DNA of 42,860 nt from assembly GCA_964013895.1 (NCBI GenBank), contig CAXGYF010000012.1, positions 1 through 42,860 on the forward strand. Reading direction: 5' to 3'. Within the stretch, counting starts at the first letter, position 1, and each line of letters opens with the position of its first letter. The translations under genes and the position numbers were made by a program. Shown one piece after another: positions 17,695-25,235 of the stretch. The DNA is from MedAcidi-G1 sp002713545. GTDB lineage: Bacteria; Actinomycetota; Acidimicrobiia; Acidimicrobiales; MedAcidi-G1. The notes below the pieces were generated by a model. That model did no database searches. It was not told the DNA's origin and saw only the letters and a program-made list of their open reading frames with translations.

Positions 17695-18533
17695 ATAAGA
17701 AACGCAGCAGAAACGGAAATTCAAGAGGTGTAAAAGGTAATAAAGGTCAGCGAGGCACTACACCTTTACGGCAACGCAAATCCCAACAAAATGTTTTATC
17801 AGGGGATCAGGTTGAAGGTCGCCAAGCTGTGAGGGAGTTGCTTATTGCAGGAACTCGTAAAACTCGGGAAGTTTTCTTGGCTGGGGACCTTGATGATGCA
17901 CCAATATTGGATGACATAATTGATTTAGCTGATGAAGCAAAAGTACCAATAAAAGAAATTCCTCGAGGACGTTTTGAATCAATGGCTAAAACAGAATCTC
18001 CACAAGGTGTTGTTGCTTTAGCGGCACCCTTGCCGAATTATGAAATAGAAGAATTAATTGAATCAAAAGCAAGTGGCTCAAAACCTTTTTTACTTGTTGT
18101 AGATGGAGTCACTGACCCTGGGAATCTAGGAGCCATTTTACGCTCAGCCGAATGCGCGGGGATTACAGGAGTGATACTGCCACGACACCGTTCGGCTAGA
18201 GTAACTCCAGCTGTAACTAAGACTGCAGCAGGAGCGATTGAACATTTAAGAATTGCTACAGCAGGTGGCATACCAGCAGCACTAGGACGTTTAAGAGAAG
18301 CTGGGATCTGGTTAGTTGGTTTAGACGCTGGTGGGTCTACACCCCTTTATGATCTGAAAATTGCAGATCAACCAATTGCATTGGTTTTAGGTTCAGAAGG
18401 ACGTGGTTTATCAAGGTTGACTCGAGAGCGTTGTGACGAATTAGTGCATATCCCTCTTCAAGGGGTTCTGTCTTCATTGAATGTTTCCACCGCAGCAGCT
18501 ATTGCTGCTTTTGAAGTATCAAGACACCGTTAG
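17691..18533 (+). CDS. rlmB: 23S rRNA (guanosine-2'-O)-methyltransferase RlmB family
   Basis: SPOUT-class 2'-O-methyltransferase, 280 residues. A basic N-terminal tail (MNKKRSRNGNSRG) precedes the substrate-binding domain (VEGRQAVRELLIAG). The knotted SAM domain carries motif 1 VVDGVTDPGNLGAILRSAEC, motif 2 ALVLGSEGRGLSRL and motif 3 LQGVLSSLNVSTAAAIAAFE. The expected site is G2251 of 23S rRNA, though TrmH-family paralogues with other targets exist. The start overlaps the ispF stop by four bases (ATGA), which indicates translational coupling. In mycobacteria cysS usually sits between ispF and this gene; it is missing here. Confidence 0.93.
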   Translation: MNKKRSRNGNSRGVKGNKGQRGTTPLRQRKSQQNVLSGDQVEGRQAVRELLIAGTRKTREVFLAGDLDDAPILDDIIDLADEAKVPIKEIPRGRFESMAKTESPQGVVALAAPLPNYEIEELIESKASGSKPFLLVVDGVTDPGNLGAILRSAECAGITGVILPRHRSARVTPAVTKTAAGAIEHLRIATAGGIPAALGRLREAGIWLVGLDAGGSTPLYDLKIADQPIALVLGSEGRGLSRLTRERCDELVHIPLQGVLSSLNVSTAAAIAAFEVSRHR

Positions 18534-18539
18534 TTGTTG

Positions 18540-18613
18540 AGCCCGAGATCGGATTCGAACCGATGACCTGCCGCTTACAAGGCGGCTGCTCTGGCCAACT
18601 GAGCTACTCGGGC
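18540..18613 (-). tRNA. tRNA-Thr, anticodon TGT
   Basis: Complete cloverleaf on the reverse strand. The acceptor arm GCCCGAG pairs perfectly with CTCGGGC, the D-stem is GCTC/GAGC, and the anticodon stem GCCGC/GCGGC encloses CTTGTAA, giving anticodon TGT. The T-stem ATCGG/CCGAT encloses TTCGAAT. The discriminator is T and no CCA is encoded. It converges with rlmB, whose stop is six bases away, so no terminator separates them. Confidence 0.97.
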
Positions 18614-18717
18614 AATTATTTATCTAGAGCTAAGTTAGCAAACTATCAGGGGGTACTTGATTATGATCCTTTATCGGAGGATGATTTGGTATAGGTTTAG
18701 TTTCAAGAGAGAAGAGA

Positions 18718-18780
18718 ATGGCGATTATAAAAAGTCTTGGCTGGCACCAATACACAATTGATAGTAAAGGCAGACAATGA
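18718..18780 (+). CDS. Candidate 20-aa leader ORF upstream of the LytR_C gene
   Basis: A 20-codon frame (MAIIKSLGWHQYTIDSKGRQ) with a GAGAGAAGAG tract directly before the ATG. Its TGA overlaps the ATG of the next gene as ATGA. Overlap of that kind suggests translational coupling, but a frame this short can occur by chance and I recognise no homologue. It could be a degraded remnant of the small gene that precedes LytR_C proteins in some relatives. Confidence 0.35.
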   Translation: MAIIKSLGWHQYTIDSKGRQ

Positions 18781-19403
18781 GTTTCCAATCACCGTTGGGT
18801 GGAAAGGGTATAGCACCCAGTAACACATCTGCTGCTCCCAGAGCTTTTTTATTAATTTTTGTTGCAGTTGTTCTTGGTATTGTAATTTTGTGGAAGGGTT
18901 TGGACGATGACCCTCAGAAAGCCAGTTCAATTACTTCCAGCTCATCTGATGTGACGGCCCAGATTTTAGAAGAACAACCTGCTGATTTGCCGCCTTTGGA
19001 TGTTTCAGAAATTTCAACAACCACTGTTGCAGTAGTAGAGACAACAACGACAACGAGTTCACCACCTTTACCAACTAGACCTCCCAACACAGTGACGGTT
19101 CTTGTGTTAAATGGTTCTGGCGTAGGTGGAGCTGCAGGTGCAGTTACAAATCTCCTTAAACCTCATGGTTATACAACTTTGTCACCCGCAAATGGAAACA
19201 AAGACGAAAAGTCTTGGGTTTATTACAAACCTGATTTTTCACCTGATGCAAAAGGTGTAACAGATGTTCTTGGAATAATGCCTGATTTACTTACTTCCTT
19301 CCCAACTAACGGACTATCTGTGCCCGAAGGAAGCATGGACAGAGTTTCAGATGCAAACATAATCGTATTTTTAGGTTCTGATAAAGAGATTTACGGTTCA
19401 TAA
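18777..19403 (+). CDS. Membrane-anchored LytR C-terminal domain protein
   Basis: A 208-residue protein with a short cytoplasmic start, one membrane span (about residues 23-40, FLLIFVAVVLGIVILW), and a Thr/Ser/Pro-rich linker including VVETTTTTSSPPLPTRPP. It ends in a LytR_C-type domain (VTVLVLNGSGVGGAAGAVTNLL). It lacks the LytR-CpsA-Psr catalytic domain, so it is a stand-alone LytR_C protein, a cell-envelope type common in actinobacteria whose role is not established. No clear ribosome binding site precedes it except through the small upstream frame. Glycerate kinase starts two bases after its stop, so the two are probably one transcript. Confidence 0.85.
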   Translation: MSFQSPLGGKGIAPSNTSAAPRAFLLIFVAVVLGIVILWKGLDDDPQKASSITSSSSDVTAQILEEQPADLPPLDVSEISTTTVAVVETTTTTSSPPLPTRPPNTVTVLVLNGSGVGGAAGAVTNLLKPHGYTTLSPANGNKDEKSWVYYKPDFSPDAKGVTDVLGIMPDLLTSFPTNGLSVPEGSMDRVSDANIIVFLGSDKEIYGS

Positions 19404-19405
19404 AA

Positions 19406-20398
19406 GTGCGGGTTTTAGCCGCTCCAGATAAGTTTCGAGGCTCTTTAACTGCGTTAGAAGCTACCCGTGCAATTGAAAAAGCAGTGGAAGAATCTGGTTG
19501 TTCATCAATGGGCGTCCCATTAGCAGACGGAGGCGAGGGAACCTTAGATGTTCTTGGGGGTCCCAATCAAACAATGACCGTCACTGGACCTTTAGGTACG
19601 CCGGTAGAAGCAGAATGGAGATTGGCTGATAGAACAGCAGTGATCGAAGTTGCCAAGGCATCGGGTCTTACGTTGGCAGGAGGGCCTGAAGCTAATAATC
19701 CTTTGGAAGCCACGACAAAAGGAACCGGTGAACTGATTCGCTGTGCTCTAGAAAAAGGCGCTGAGCGTATAATAGTTGGGCTTGGCGGTTCTGCCACTAC
19801 AGATGGAGGACTAGCAGCTTTAGAGGCTATGGGTTCACTTGCTCGTTATAAAGGTATTGAACTTATAGCAGCATGTGATGTCCGAACAGATTTCCTTTCA
19901 TCAGCCGATTCCTTTGCTGTACAGAAAGGAGCTACTTCAGCTGAGTTGAAGTTTCTTAATCGCCGTTTGGAAAGAATCACACAGCTCTATGAAGAAAAAT
20001 ATGGTATTTCTGTTCAAGAAACACCAAGAAGCGGAGCAGCTGGAGGGCTTGCAGGAGGTTTGCTTGTCGCAGGTGCGAAATTAGTTGACGGATTTGATTT
20101 TATTGCTCAAGAAATTGGTCTTGATGAAATGATTGTTGAGTCTGATCTGGTTATTACAGGTGAGGGTTGTCTAGATAAGACGTCTTTTGAGGGAAAAGTT
20201 ATTTCAGGTGTATGTCGTTACGCAGATGCAGCTTCAGTTCCAGTTTTCATAGTTGCAGGCGCAATTAGTGACGAAGTGGCTGAGAAAGTTGACTGTGTCT
20301 CGCTGGTTGAGACCTTTGGCGAACAGCAAGCTTTTTCAGATACCGAACGATGTATCGAGAGAATAGTAACTGAACATATAAAGTTATTATCCCAATAG
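19406..20398 (+). CDS. Glycerate kinase (type I)
   Basis: A 330-residue GK-I family kinase (PF02595 type) that phosphorylates glycerate to 2- or 3-phosphoglycerate; the regiochemistry cannot be told from sequence alone. Visible signatures are VLAAPDKFRGSLTALEA at the start, PLADGGEGTLDVL, VGLGGSATTDGGLAALEAMG, GAAGGLAGGLL and DLVITGEGCLDKTSFEGK. The start is GTG. It would feed glycerate from photorespiration-like or glyoxylate metabolism into glycolysis. It follows the LytR_C gene directly and is followed by a 164-base gap with the groEL control region. Confidence 0.92.
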   Translation: MRVLAAPDKFRGSLTALEATRAIEKAVEESGCSSMGVPLADGGEGTLDVLGGPNQTMTVTGPLGTPVEAEWRLADRTAVIEVAKASGLTLAGGPEANNPLEATTKGTGELIRCALEKGAERIIVGLGGSATTDGGLAALEAMGSLARYKGIELIAACDVRTDFLSSADSFAVQKGATSAELKFLNRRLERITQLYEEKYGISVQETPRSGAAGGLAGGLLVAGAKLVDGFDFIAQEIGLDEMIVESDLVITGEGCLDKTSFEGKVISGVCRYADAASVPVFIVAGAISDEVAEKVDCVSLVETFGEQQAFSDTERCIERIVTEHIKLLSQ

Positions 20399-20416
20399 CG
20401 TCTTTTCCCAAAAATA

Positions 20417-20436
20417 CTAAAAAACTTGGTTTTTAG
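20417..20436 (+). terminator. Weak AT-rich hairpin after glycerate kinase
   Basis: CTAAAAA/TTTTTAG form a seven-pair stem with loop ACTTGG, 18 bases after the stop codon. The stem is AT-rich and followed by GTGTTTTGG, so it is a possible but weak terminator separating this gene from groEL. Confidence 0.35.
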
Positions 20437-20484
20437 GTGTTTTGGAGTTAAAAAGGTTGGTTTTCTCTCCCTAATTTGATTGGA

Positions 20485-20511
20485 TTAGCAGTCTAAGCAG
20501 AAGAGTGCCAG
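20485..20511 (+). promoter_or_regulatory. CIRCE-like operator (HrcA site) upstream of groEL
   Basis: TTAGCAGTC, nine bases, GAGTGCCAG. The CIRCE consensus is TTAGCACTC-N9-GAGTGCTAA, so the half-sites match 8 of 9 and 7 of 9 with the exact spacer. It lies 51 bases before the groEL start codon, the right place for HrcA repression released by heat shock. The hrcA gene itself is not in the window. Confidence 0.72.
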
Positions 20512-20562
20512 AACACTTTTAACAAGAAATCTGCTTCAATTCTTTTATGAAAGGCTTGCTTA

Positions 20563-22182
20563 ATGGCTAAGAATATTGTTTTTGATGAACAGGCTCGCAG
20601 AGGGCTTGAAAAAGGTATGAACCAGTTGGCAGACGCTGTACGTGTCACCTTGGGACCTAAAGGAAGAAATGTCGTTTTAGATAAAAAATGGGGAGCCCCA
20701 ACGATTACAAACGACGGTGTGTCAATAGCTAAGGAAATTGACCTGGAAGACCCATATGAAAGAATTGGAGCAGAGTTAGTAAAAGAAGTTGCTAAGAAAA
20801 CTGATGATGTTGCAGGTGATGGAACTACCACGGCAACGGTGCTTGCTTGGGCAATGGTCGGTGAAGGTCTAAGAAACGTTGCTGCTGGCGCTAATCCCAT
20901 GTCTTTGAAACGAGGAATTGAAGCCGCCGTTGAGGCAGCTGTTGAAGCTATTCTTTCTGAATCGGTAGATGTTTCAAGTGACAAGGAGCAAATTGCTAAT
21001 GTTGCTTCAATTTCAGCTGCCGATTCTGAAATAGGTGAAATGATTTCTGAAGCCATAGACAAAGTAGGAAAAGACGGGGTTATAACGGTAGAAGAAGGGC
21101 AAACATTTGGTTTAGAAATGGACCTTGTGGAAGGAATGCGCTTCGATAAAGGATATATATCACCTTACTTTGTGACTGATCCAGAAAGAATGGAAGCGGT
21201 TCTAGAAGATCCTTATCTTTTGCTGGTCGGTTCGAAGATTTCTGCTGTTAGAGACTTGGTTCCTGCATTAGAAAAAGTCATGCAAGCAGGAAGACCTTTA
21301 GTAATCATCGCTGAGGATATAGATGGTGAAGCGCTCGCCACATTGGTTGTAAACAAGATCAGAGGAACGTTTACTTCTGTTGCTGTAAAAGCACCTGGTT
21401 TTGGTGATCGAAGAAAAGCAATGCTTCAAGATATAGCAATACTCACAGGAGGACAGGTTATTTCAGAAGAAGTTGGTCTAAAAGTTGATTCAGTCACAAT
21501 TGATATGTTGGGTTCAGCTAGAAAACTGGTCGTGACAAAGGATGAAACAACCCTTGTTGAAGGAGCAGGAGATCAAGATGCAATTGCAGGTCGTATAGCT
21601 CAAATCAAAGCAGAGATCGAAAACACAGATTCTGATTACGATAGAGAAAAATTGCAAGAAAGATTAGCCAAGCTTTCGGGTGGTGTAGCTGTCCTCAAAG
21701 TAGGTGCTGCAACTGAAGTAGAGCTCAAAGAAAAGAAACATCGCATTGAAGATGCTGTTAGTACTACAAAAGCTGCAATCGAAGAAGGGGTTGTAGCTGG
21801 AGGAGGTGTGACACTTCTAAGAGCACAAGCTGCCGTGGAGAAAGCTGCTTCAAAACTGGAACATGATGAAGCAACTGGATCAAATATTGTTGGCAGATCA
21901 TTGGCTGCGCCTTTAACTCAGATTGCTATAAATGCTGGTATGGAAGGCGGGGTAGTAGTCGCCAAGGTCAAGGATCTGGAGGGTCCAAATGGTTTAAATG
22001 CCGCTTCTGGCGAGTATGAAGACCTAATCTCTGCAGGAATTATCGATGCCGCAAAAGTAACTCGATCAGCTCTTCAAAATGCTGCTTCTATAGCTGCACT
22101 TTTCCTTACCACTGAAGCGGTGATAGCCGATGCACCGGAAGAAAATGGGGCTGGCGCAGGTATGCCAGATATGGATTTCTAA
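20563..22182 (+). CDS. groEL: Chaperonin GroEL
   Basis: 60-kDa chaperonin, 539 residues, normal length. It begins AKNIVFDEQARRGLEKGMNQ and carries LGPKGRNVVLDKKWGAP, the ATPase stretch DDVAGDGTTTATVLAWAMV, and the AAIEEGVVAGGGVTLLRA signature. It ends GAGAGMPDMDF rather than in a long GGM repeat. groES is not adjacent, as is common for the second GroEL of actinobacteria, so a groES or groESL copy elsewhere is expected. AAGG lies eight bases before the ATG. A CIRCE-like operator upstream implies heat-shock control by HrcA. The PPOX gene starts seven bases after it. Confidence 0.97.
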   Translation: MAKNIVFDEQARRGLEKGMNQLADAVRVTLGPKGRNVVLDKKWGAPTITNDGVSIAKEIDLEDPYERIGAELVKEVAKKTDDVAGDGTTTATVLAWAMVGEGLRNVAAGANPMSLKRGIEAAVEAAVEAILSESVDVSSDKEQIANVASISAADSEIGEMISEAIDKVGKDGVITVEEGQTFGLEMDLVEGMRFDKGYISPYFVTDPERMEAVLEDPYLLLVGSKISAVRDLVPALEKVMQAGRPLVIIAEDIDGEALATLVVNKIRGTFTSVAVKAPGFGDRRKAMLQDIAILTGGQVISEEVGLKVDSVTIDMLGSARKLVVTKDETTLVEGAGDQDAIAGRIAQIKAEIENTDSDYDREKLQERLAKLSGGVAVLKVGAATEVELKEKKHRIEDAVSTTKAAIEEGVVAGGGVTLLRAQAAVEKAASKLEHDEATGSNIVGRSLAAPLTQIAINAGMEGGVVVAKVKDLEGPNGLNAASGEYEDLISAGIIDAAKVTRSALQNAASIAALFLTTEAVIADAPEENGAGAGMPDMDF

Positions 22183-22189
22183 ATAGTCA

Positions 22190-22582
22190 ATGATTCAAGA
22201 TGAACGTTATGTGAGTTTGTCGACGTGGAAAAAAGACGGAAGTCGGAAGAGAACACCGGTTTGGATTGCTTTATTAAGTGAAGGTTGGGTTGGTTTTACA
22301 ACTGGAGAAAAAACTTGGAAAGTTCGCCGCATCCAGACAAATCCAAGTGTTGAGCTTCAGCCCTGCAACTCAAAAGGTCAGCTTGTGAAGGACTCGAAGA
22401 TGCTTTCGGGTTTGGCAAGAGTAGTTAAGTTAGACGAAAAAGAGTACAAACTCATTAAAAAGGCCATTCGAAAAAAATATGGGATCCAAGATGTATTGAT
22501 TAGTTTTTTTGGTCAATTTTCAAAAAAATATGGTGATAGTTGTGCAGTTATTATTTCTTTGGACGAAGATACGCTTGCCTAG
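22190..22582 (+). CDS. PPOX-class, probably F420-dependent, flavin-fold protein
   Basis: A 130-residue split-barrel protein of the pyridoxamine-5'-phosphate-oxidase-like class. YVSLSTWKKDGSRKRTPVWI, then TGEKTWKVRRIQTNPSVELQPC, fits the actinobacterial subgroup that includes Rv2061, for which F420 binding has been proposed. The cofactor and substrate cannot be settled from sequence. It lies seven bases after groEL without a clear ribosome binding site. Its stop overlaps the stop of the reverse-strand iron-sulfur protein gene by four bases. Confidence 0.8.
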   Translation: MIQDERYVSLSTWKKDGSRKRTPVWIALLSEGWVGFTTGEKTWKVRRIQTNPSVELQPCNSKGQLVKDSKMLSGLARVVKLDEKEYKLIKKAIRKKYGIQDVLISFFGQFSKKYGDSCAVIISLDEDTLA

Positions 22583-23448
22583 TTTTTCGGCTGGGCGTGT
22601 TGCCAACCAAAGCGGCCTTTGATGCAAAGGTGGCCGTCGGTGACCGAGTGGTCAGAAGGCGAAGTGACTTTGACAATTTTTTCATCTTGGGTATGTAGTT
22701 CCAGATTGCAACCAACCCCACAGAAACCACAAATAGTTTCAGTAACTTTTTGATTATCAGGATTCCAAGAGTTATCTTCTCGCATGTCATGTTCAGTTTT
22801 AAAAACTAGGGCACCCGTGGGGCAAACGCCTATGCAATTTCCACAGTAAACGCAGGCAGACTCTGGTAATTCGACATCGAATTCAGTTGAGATGTGTGCT
22901 TCAAAACCGCGTCCTGCGGTAGCTATTGCAAAAGTATGTTGGGCTTCATCACCGCATGCTTCAACACATTTATAACAAAGAATACAACGTTCATAATCTC
23001 GGACGTAAAGATTGTCTTCAATTTTAACAGGCTGTTTTGATGTTTTAATTTCGTTTGAATTTCCCATACGCTCGGGATTAGAACCGTAATGACTCATCCA
23101 TTCGAGAATTTCTTTATCGGCTCTATCAAGTTCAACTGATGAAGCCAGTAATTCTAAAACCATACGTCTACTGGTATTAACTTTCTCAGATTTGGTTGAA
23201 ACAACCATTCCTTCTTCGATTGGTCTTGAACATGATGGGACTAGTGCCCTAGAGCCTTCGACTTCAACTACGCAAACTCTACACACGTTAACTGGAGTTA
23301 AATTTTCCGCCCAGCAAAGTGTCGGGGTGTCTATATTGGCTTGTTTGCAGACATCTAAAATTGTTGAACCTTCAAGGGCAGAAATTTTTTCGCCATCAAG
23401 ACTAATTTCGACGATTGTTTCAGAAGGGGTTTTTGTAGTTTCATTCAT
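22579..23448 (-). CDS. Detached N-terminal iron-sulfur part of NAD-linked formate dehydrogenase alpha subunit
   Basis: A 289-residue protein equivalent to the N-terminus of an FdsA/FdhA-type large subunit. In order: a [2Fe-2S] ferredoxin domain (CWAENLTPVNVCRVC, then VPSC); a linker without the His-Cys3 cluster seen in most relatives (LELLASSVELDRADKE); two [4Fe-4S] sites (CILCYKCVEAC and CVYCGNCIGVCPTG); and finally the [4Fe-4S] site that normally opens the molybdopterin domain (ICGFCGVGCNLE through LCIKGRFGW). The protein stops there (HAQPKN), exactly where the large subunit usually continues. That continuation is encoded at 25228-27120. The start ATG is two bases after the diaphorase stop; a longer frame into that gene is rejected. 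It probably passes electrons from the Mo/W site to the diaphorase subunit. Confidence 0.85.
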   Translation of the reverse strand: MNETTKTPSETIVEISLDGEKISALEGSTILDVCKQANIDTPTLCWAENLTPVNVCRVCVVEVEGSRALVPSCSRPIEEGMVVSTKSEKVNTSRRMVLELLASSVELDRADKEILEWMSHYGSNPERMGNSNEIKTSKQPVKIEDNLYVRDYERCILCYKCVEACGDEAQHTFAIATAGRGFEAHISTEFDVELPESACVYCGNCIGVCPTGALVFKTEHDMREDNSWNPDNQKVTETICGFCGVGCNLELHTQDEKIVKVTSPSDHSVTDGHLCIKGRFGWQHAQPKN

Positions 23449-23450
23449 TT

Positions 23451-25235
23451 TTAAGTATCCAAAAGTCCGAGTTTTAGAGCGGACCTGACTGCTGATGCTG
23501 CGGTATGTCCTAAACCACAAATTGATGCATCAGACATTACGGCAGCTAAGTCATCGAATAATGATATATCAGCATTAGAAGATTGCTTATCGGTAATTCG
23601 GATTAGTAATTCTTCTTGCCGGACCGTGCCAACTCTGCAAGGAACACATTGACCGCATGATTCATCACGAAAAAATTCAGCGATACGTAAAACAATTTTT
23701 GTTAAATTATCTCTATCACTAAAAGCCATTATCACCCCTGAACCTAATGAGACTCCAGCATTACGAGTGTCTTCAAAAGTTAGTGGCAGGTTTAATGACT
23801 CAGGAGGTACAAAACTACCTGCTGCTCCACCAAGGAGAATTGCTTTAAGACTGCCGGGTCCTGAAAAACCACCTGCAGCATCCAATATTTCGCCAAGGGT
23901 TGCGCCAAATTCAAATTCGTAAAGGCCGGGAGAGGCTACTCTTCCGCTTAAGCAGAAAAGTCTGGTTCCTGAAGACTGATCGGTTCCTTCAGAAGCGTAG
24001 GACTCCCCACCATGTAAAATTATCCGAGGAATATTGGCCAAGGTTTCAACATTGTTGACTACTGTCGGTTCATTGAACAGGCCGTTAGTTGTAGGAAAGG
24101 GCGGTTTGTTCCGTGGTTCTCCTCTGAATCCCTCTATTGAGTTAAATAGTGCAGTTTCTTCGCCACAAATATAAGCTCCTGCACCGCTTCTTATTTCAAT
24201 ATCAAATGCTCTTCCCGAGCTTAGAATGTCGTTTCCTAACAAGCCTGCTTTTTTAGCTTTACTAATTGCTTCAACTAAACGTTGTTTAGCTAGTGGATAT
24301 TCACCTCGAATATAAAACCACCCTTTTTCTGCACCTATGGCAAGGCCAGCGATAGTCATTGATTCGATTAAAGAAAAAGGATCATTTTCCATTAAAATCC
24401 GATCTTTAAAAGTTCCTGGCTCTGATTCGTCAGCGTTGCAAACCAGATGATGAACTTTATCTTTTTCGTCAGATACCGCTTTCCACTTGATTCCAGTTGG
24501 GAAAGCAGCCCCACCTCTGCCTCTTAAACCTGAGGTTGAAACCTCTTCGATTATTTTATCGTCACCCATATTCAGGGCTTTTTCAAGTGCTTTGTAGCCT
24601 CCGTGGGACTTGTAATCTTCGAGACTGTTTGGGTCTACAATTCCAATTCGGGAAAGAAGCCGTAGATGATCTGATTCATCTTGCGGCAACTTAACTGACT
24701 CTGTTTCCGCACTTTTAGTTAAAGATTTTTTTAATTTCTTGGGGTCAGTTTCGAAAGTGACAGTGTCATCAGAAGCAACTCGTTGGACAAACACAGCTGA
24801 GCCTTTTTCGCACTGTCCTAAACATGGACTGGGTTTGGTTTCATGTCCTTCTTTTTTTAAACCATCGATTAGGTCATCAGCCCCATTCAGACTGCACGCG
24901 ATGTCATTGCATACATGGAGTATTTGATCACCTTTAGGCGGTTGATCTGAAAAGAGGTGATAGAAAGTGGCCACACCATAGGCCTCAGCGGGCGGAACTT
25001 CTAAAATGCGGCACGCGTAATCTAGCCCACCTGGGCTGATCCACCCAGAAGCACGTTGCAGTGCATGAAGAGCCGGTAGTAAAAGATGTCGCCTTTCTTT
25101 CAGTCGTTGTTGACCGCCGTAAACAAGTCTTTCTGAGACCTCGATTGTTGCCGGTCCATACGATTCAACTGCTTCATCCACAGCTACTTTTTCATCGAGG
25201 CTGGGGAGGGAAGTGCCAAATTTTATGTCAGGCAT
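23451..25235 (-). CDS. Formate dehydrogenase diaphorase subunit (NuoE-NuoF fusion, FdsG-FdsB type)
   Basis: A 594-residue NADH-binding flavoprotein subunit that would transfer electrons to NAD+. Residues about 40-160 are a thioredoxin-like NuoE domain with [2Fe-2S] ligands HVCNDIAC and PCLGQC. From about 195 onward it is NuoF-like: GLRGRGGAAFPTGIKW (NADH/FMN), CNADESEPGTFKDR, GAGAYICGEETAL, and a [4Fe-4S] site DESCGQCVPCRVGT plus SICGLG. It is probably cytoplasmic: there is no membrane segment. Complex I is an alternative reading for such parts, but the neighbours (a selenocysteine formate dehydrogenase subunit upstream and its iron-sulfur partner downstream) point to formate dehydrogenase. 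The start overlaps the upstream gene by eight bases. Confidence 0.9.
   Translation of the reverse strand: MPDIKFGTSLPSLDEKVAVDEAVESYGPATIEVSERLVYGGQQRLKERRHLLLPALHALQRASGWISPGGLDYACRILEVPPAEAYGVATFYHLFSDQPPKGDQILHVCNDIACSLNGADDLIDGLKKEGHETKPSPCLGQCEKGSAVFVQRVASDDTVTFETDPKKLKKSLTKSAETESVKLPQDESDHLRLLSRIGIVDPNSLEDYKSHGGYKALEKALNMGDDKIIEEVSTSGLRGRGGAAFPTGIKWKAVSDEKDKVHHLVCNADESEPGTFKDRILMENDPFSLIESMTIAGLAIGAEKGWFYIRGEYPLAKQRLVEAISKAKKAGLLGNDILSSGRAFDIEIRSGAGAYICGEETALFNSIEGFRGEPRNKPPFPTTNGLFNEPTVVNNVETLANIPRIILHGGESYASEGTDQSSGTRLFCLSGRVASPGLYEFEFGATLGEILDAAGGFSGPGSLKAILLGGAAGSFVPPESLNLPLTFEDTRNAGVSLGSGVIMAFSDRDNLTKIVLRIAEFFRDESCGQCVPCRVGTVRQEELLIRITDKQSSNADISLFDDLAAVMSDASICGLGHTAASAVRSALKLGLLDT

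Noticed and set aside
20493..21062. A 189-codon reverse-strand frame opposite groEL
   Set aside because: Shadow of groEL; its start would lie within the chaperonin coding sequence and it would run through the groEL control region.
22579..25235. Complex I (nuoE-nuoF-nuoG) instead of formate dehydrogenase
   Set aside because: No other nuo genes nearby, a formate dehydrogenase catalytic subunit sits beside them, fdhD is adjacent, and the iron-sulfur subunit ends in the Mo-domain Fe4S4 motif.
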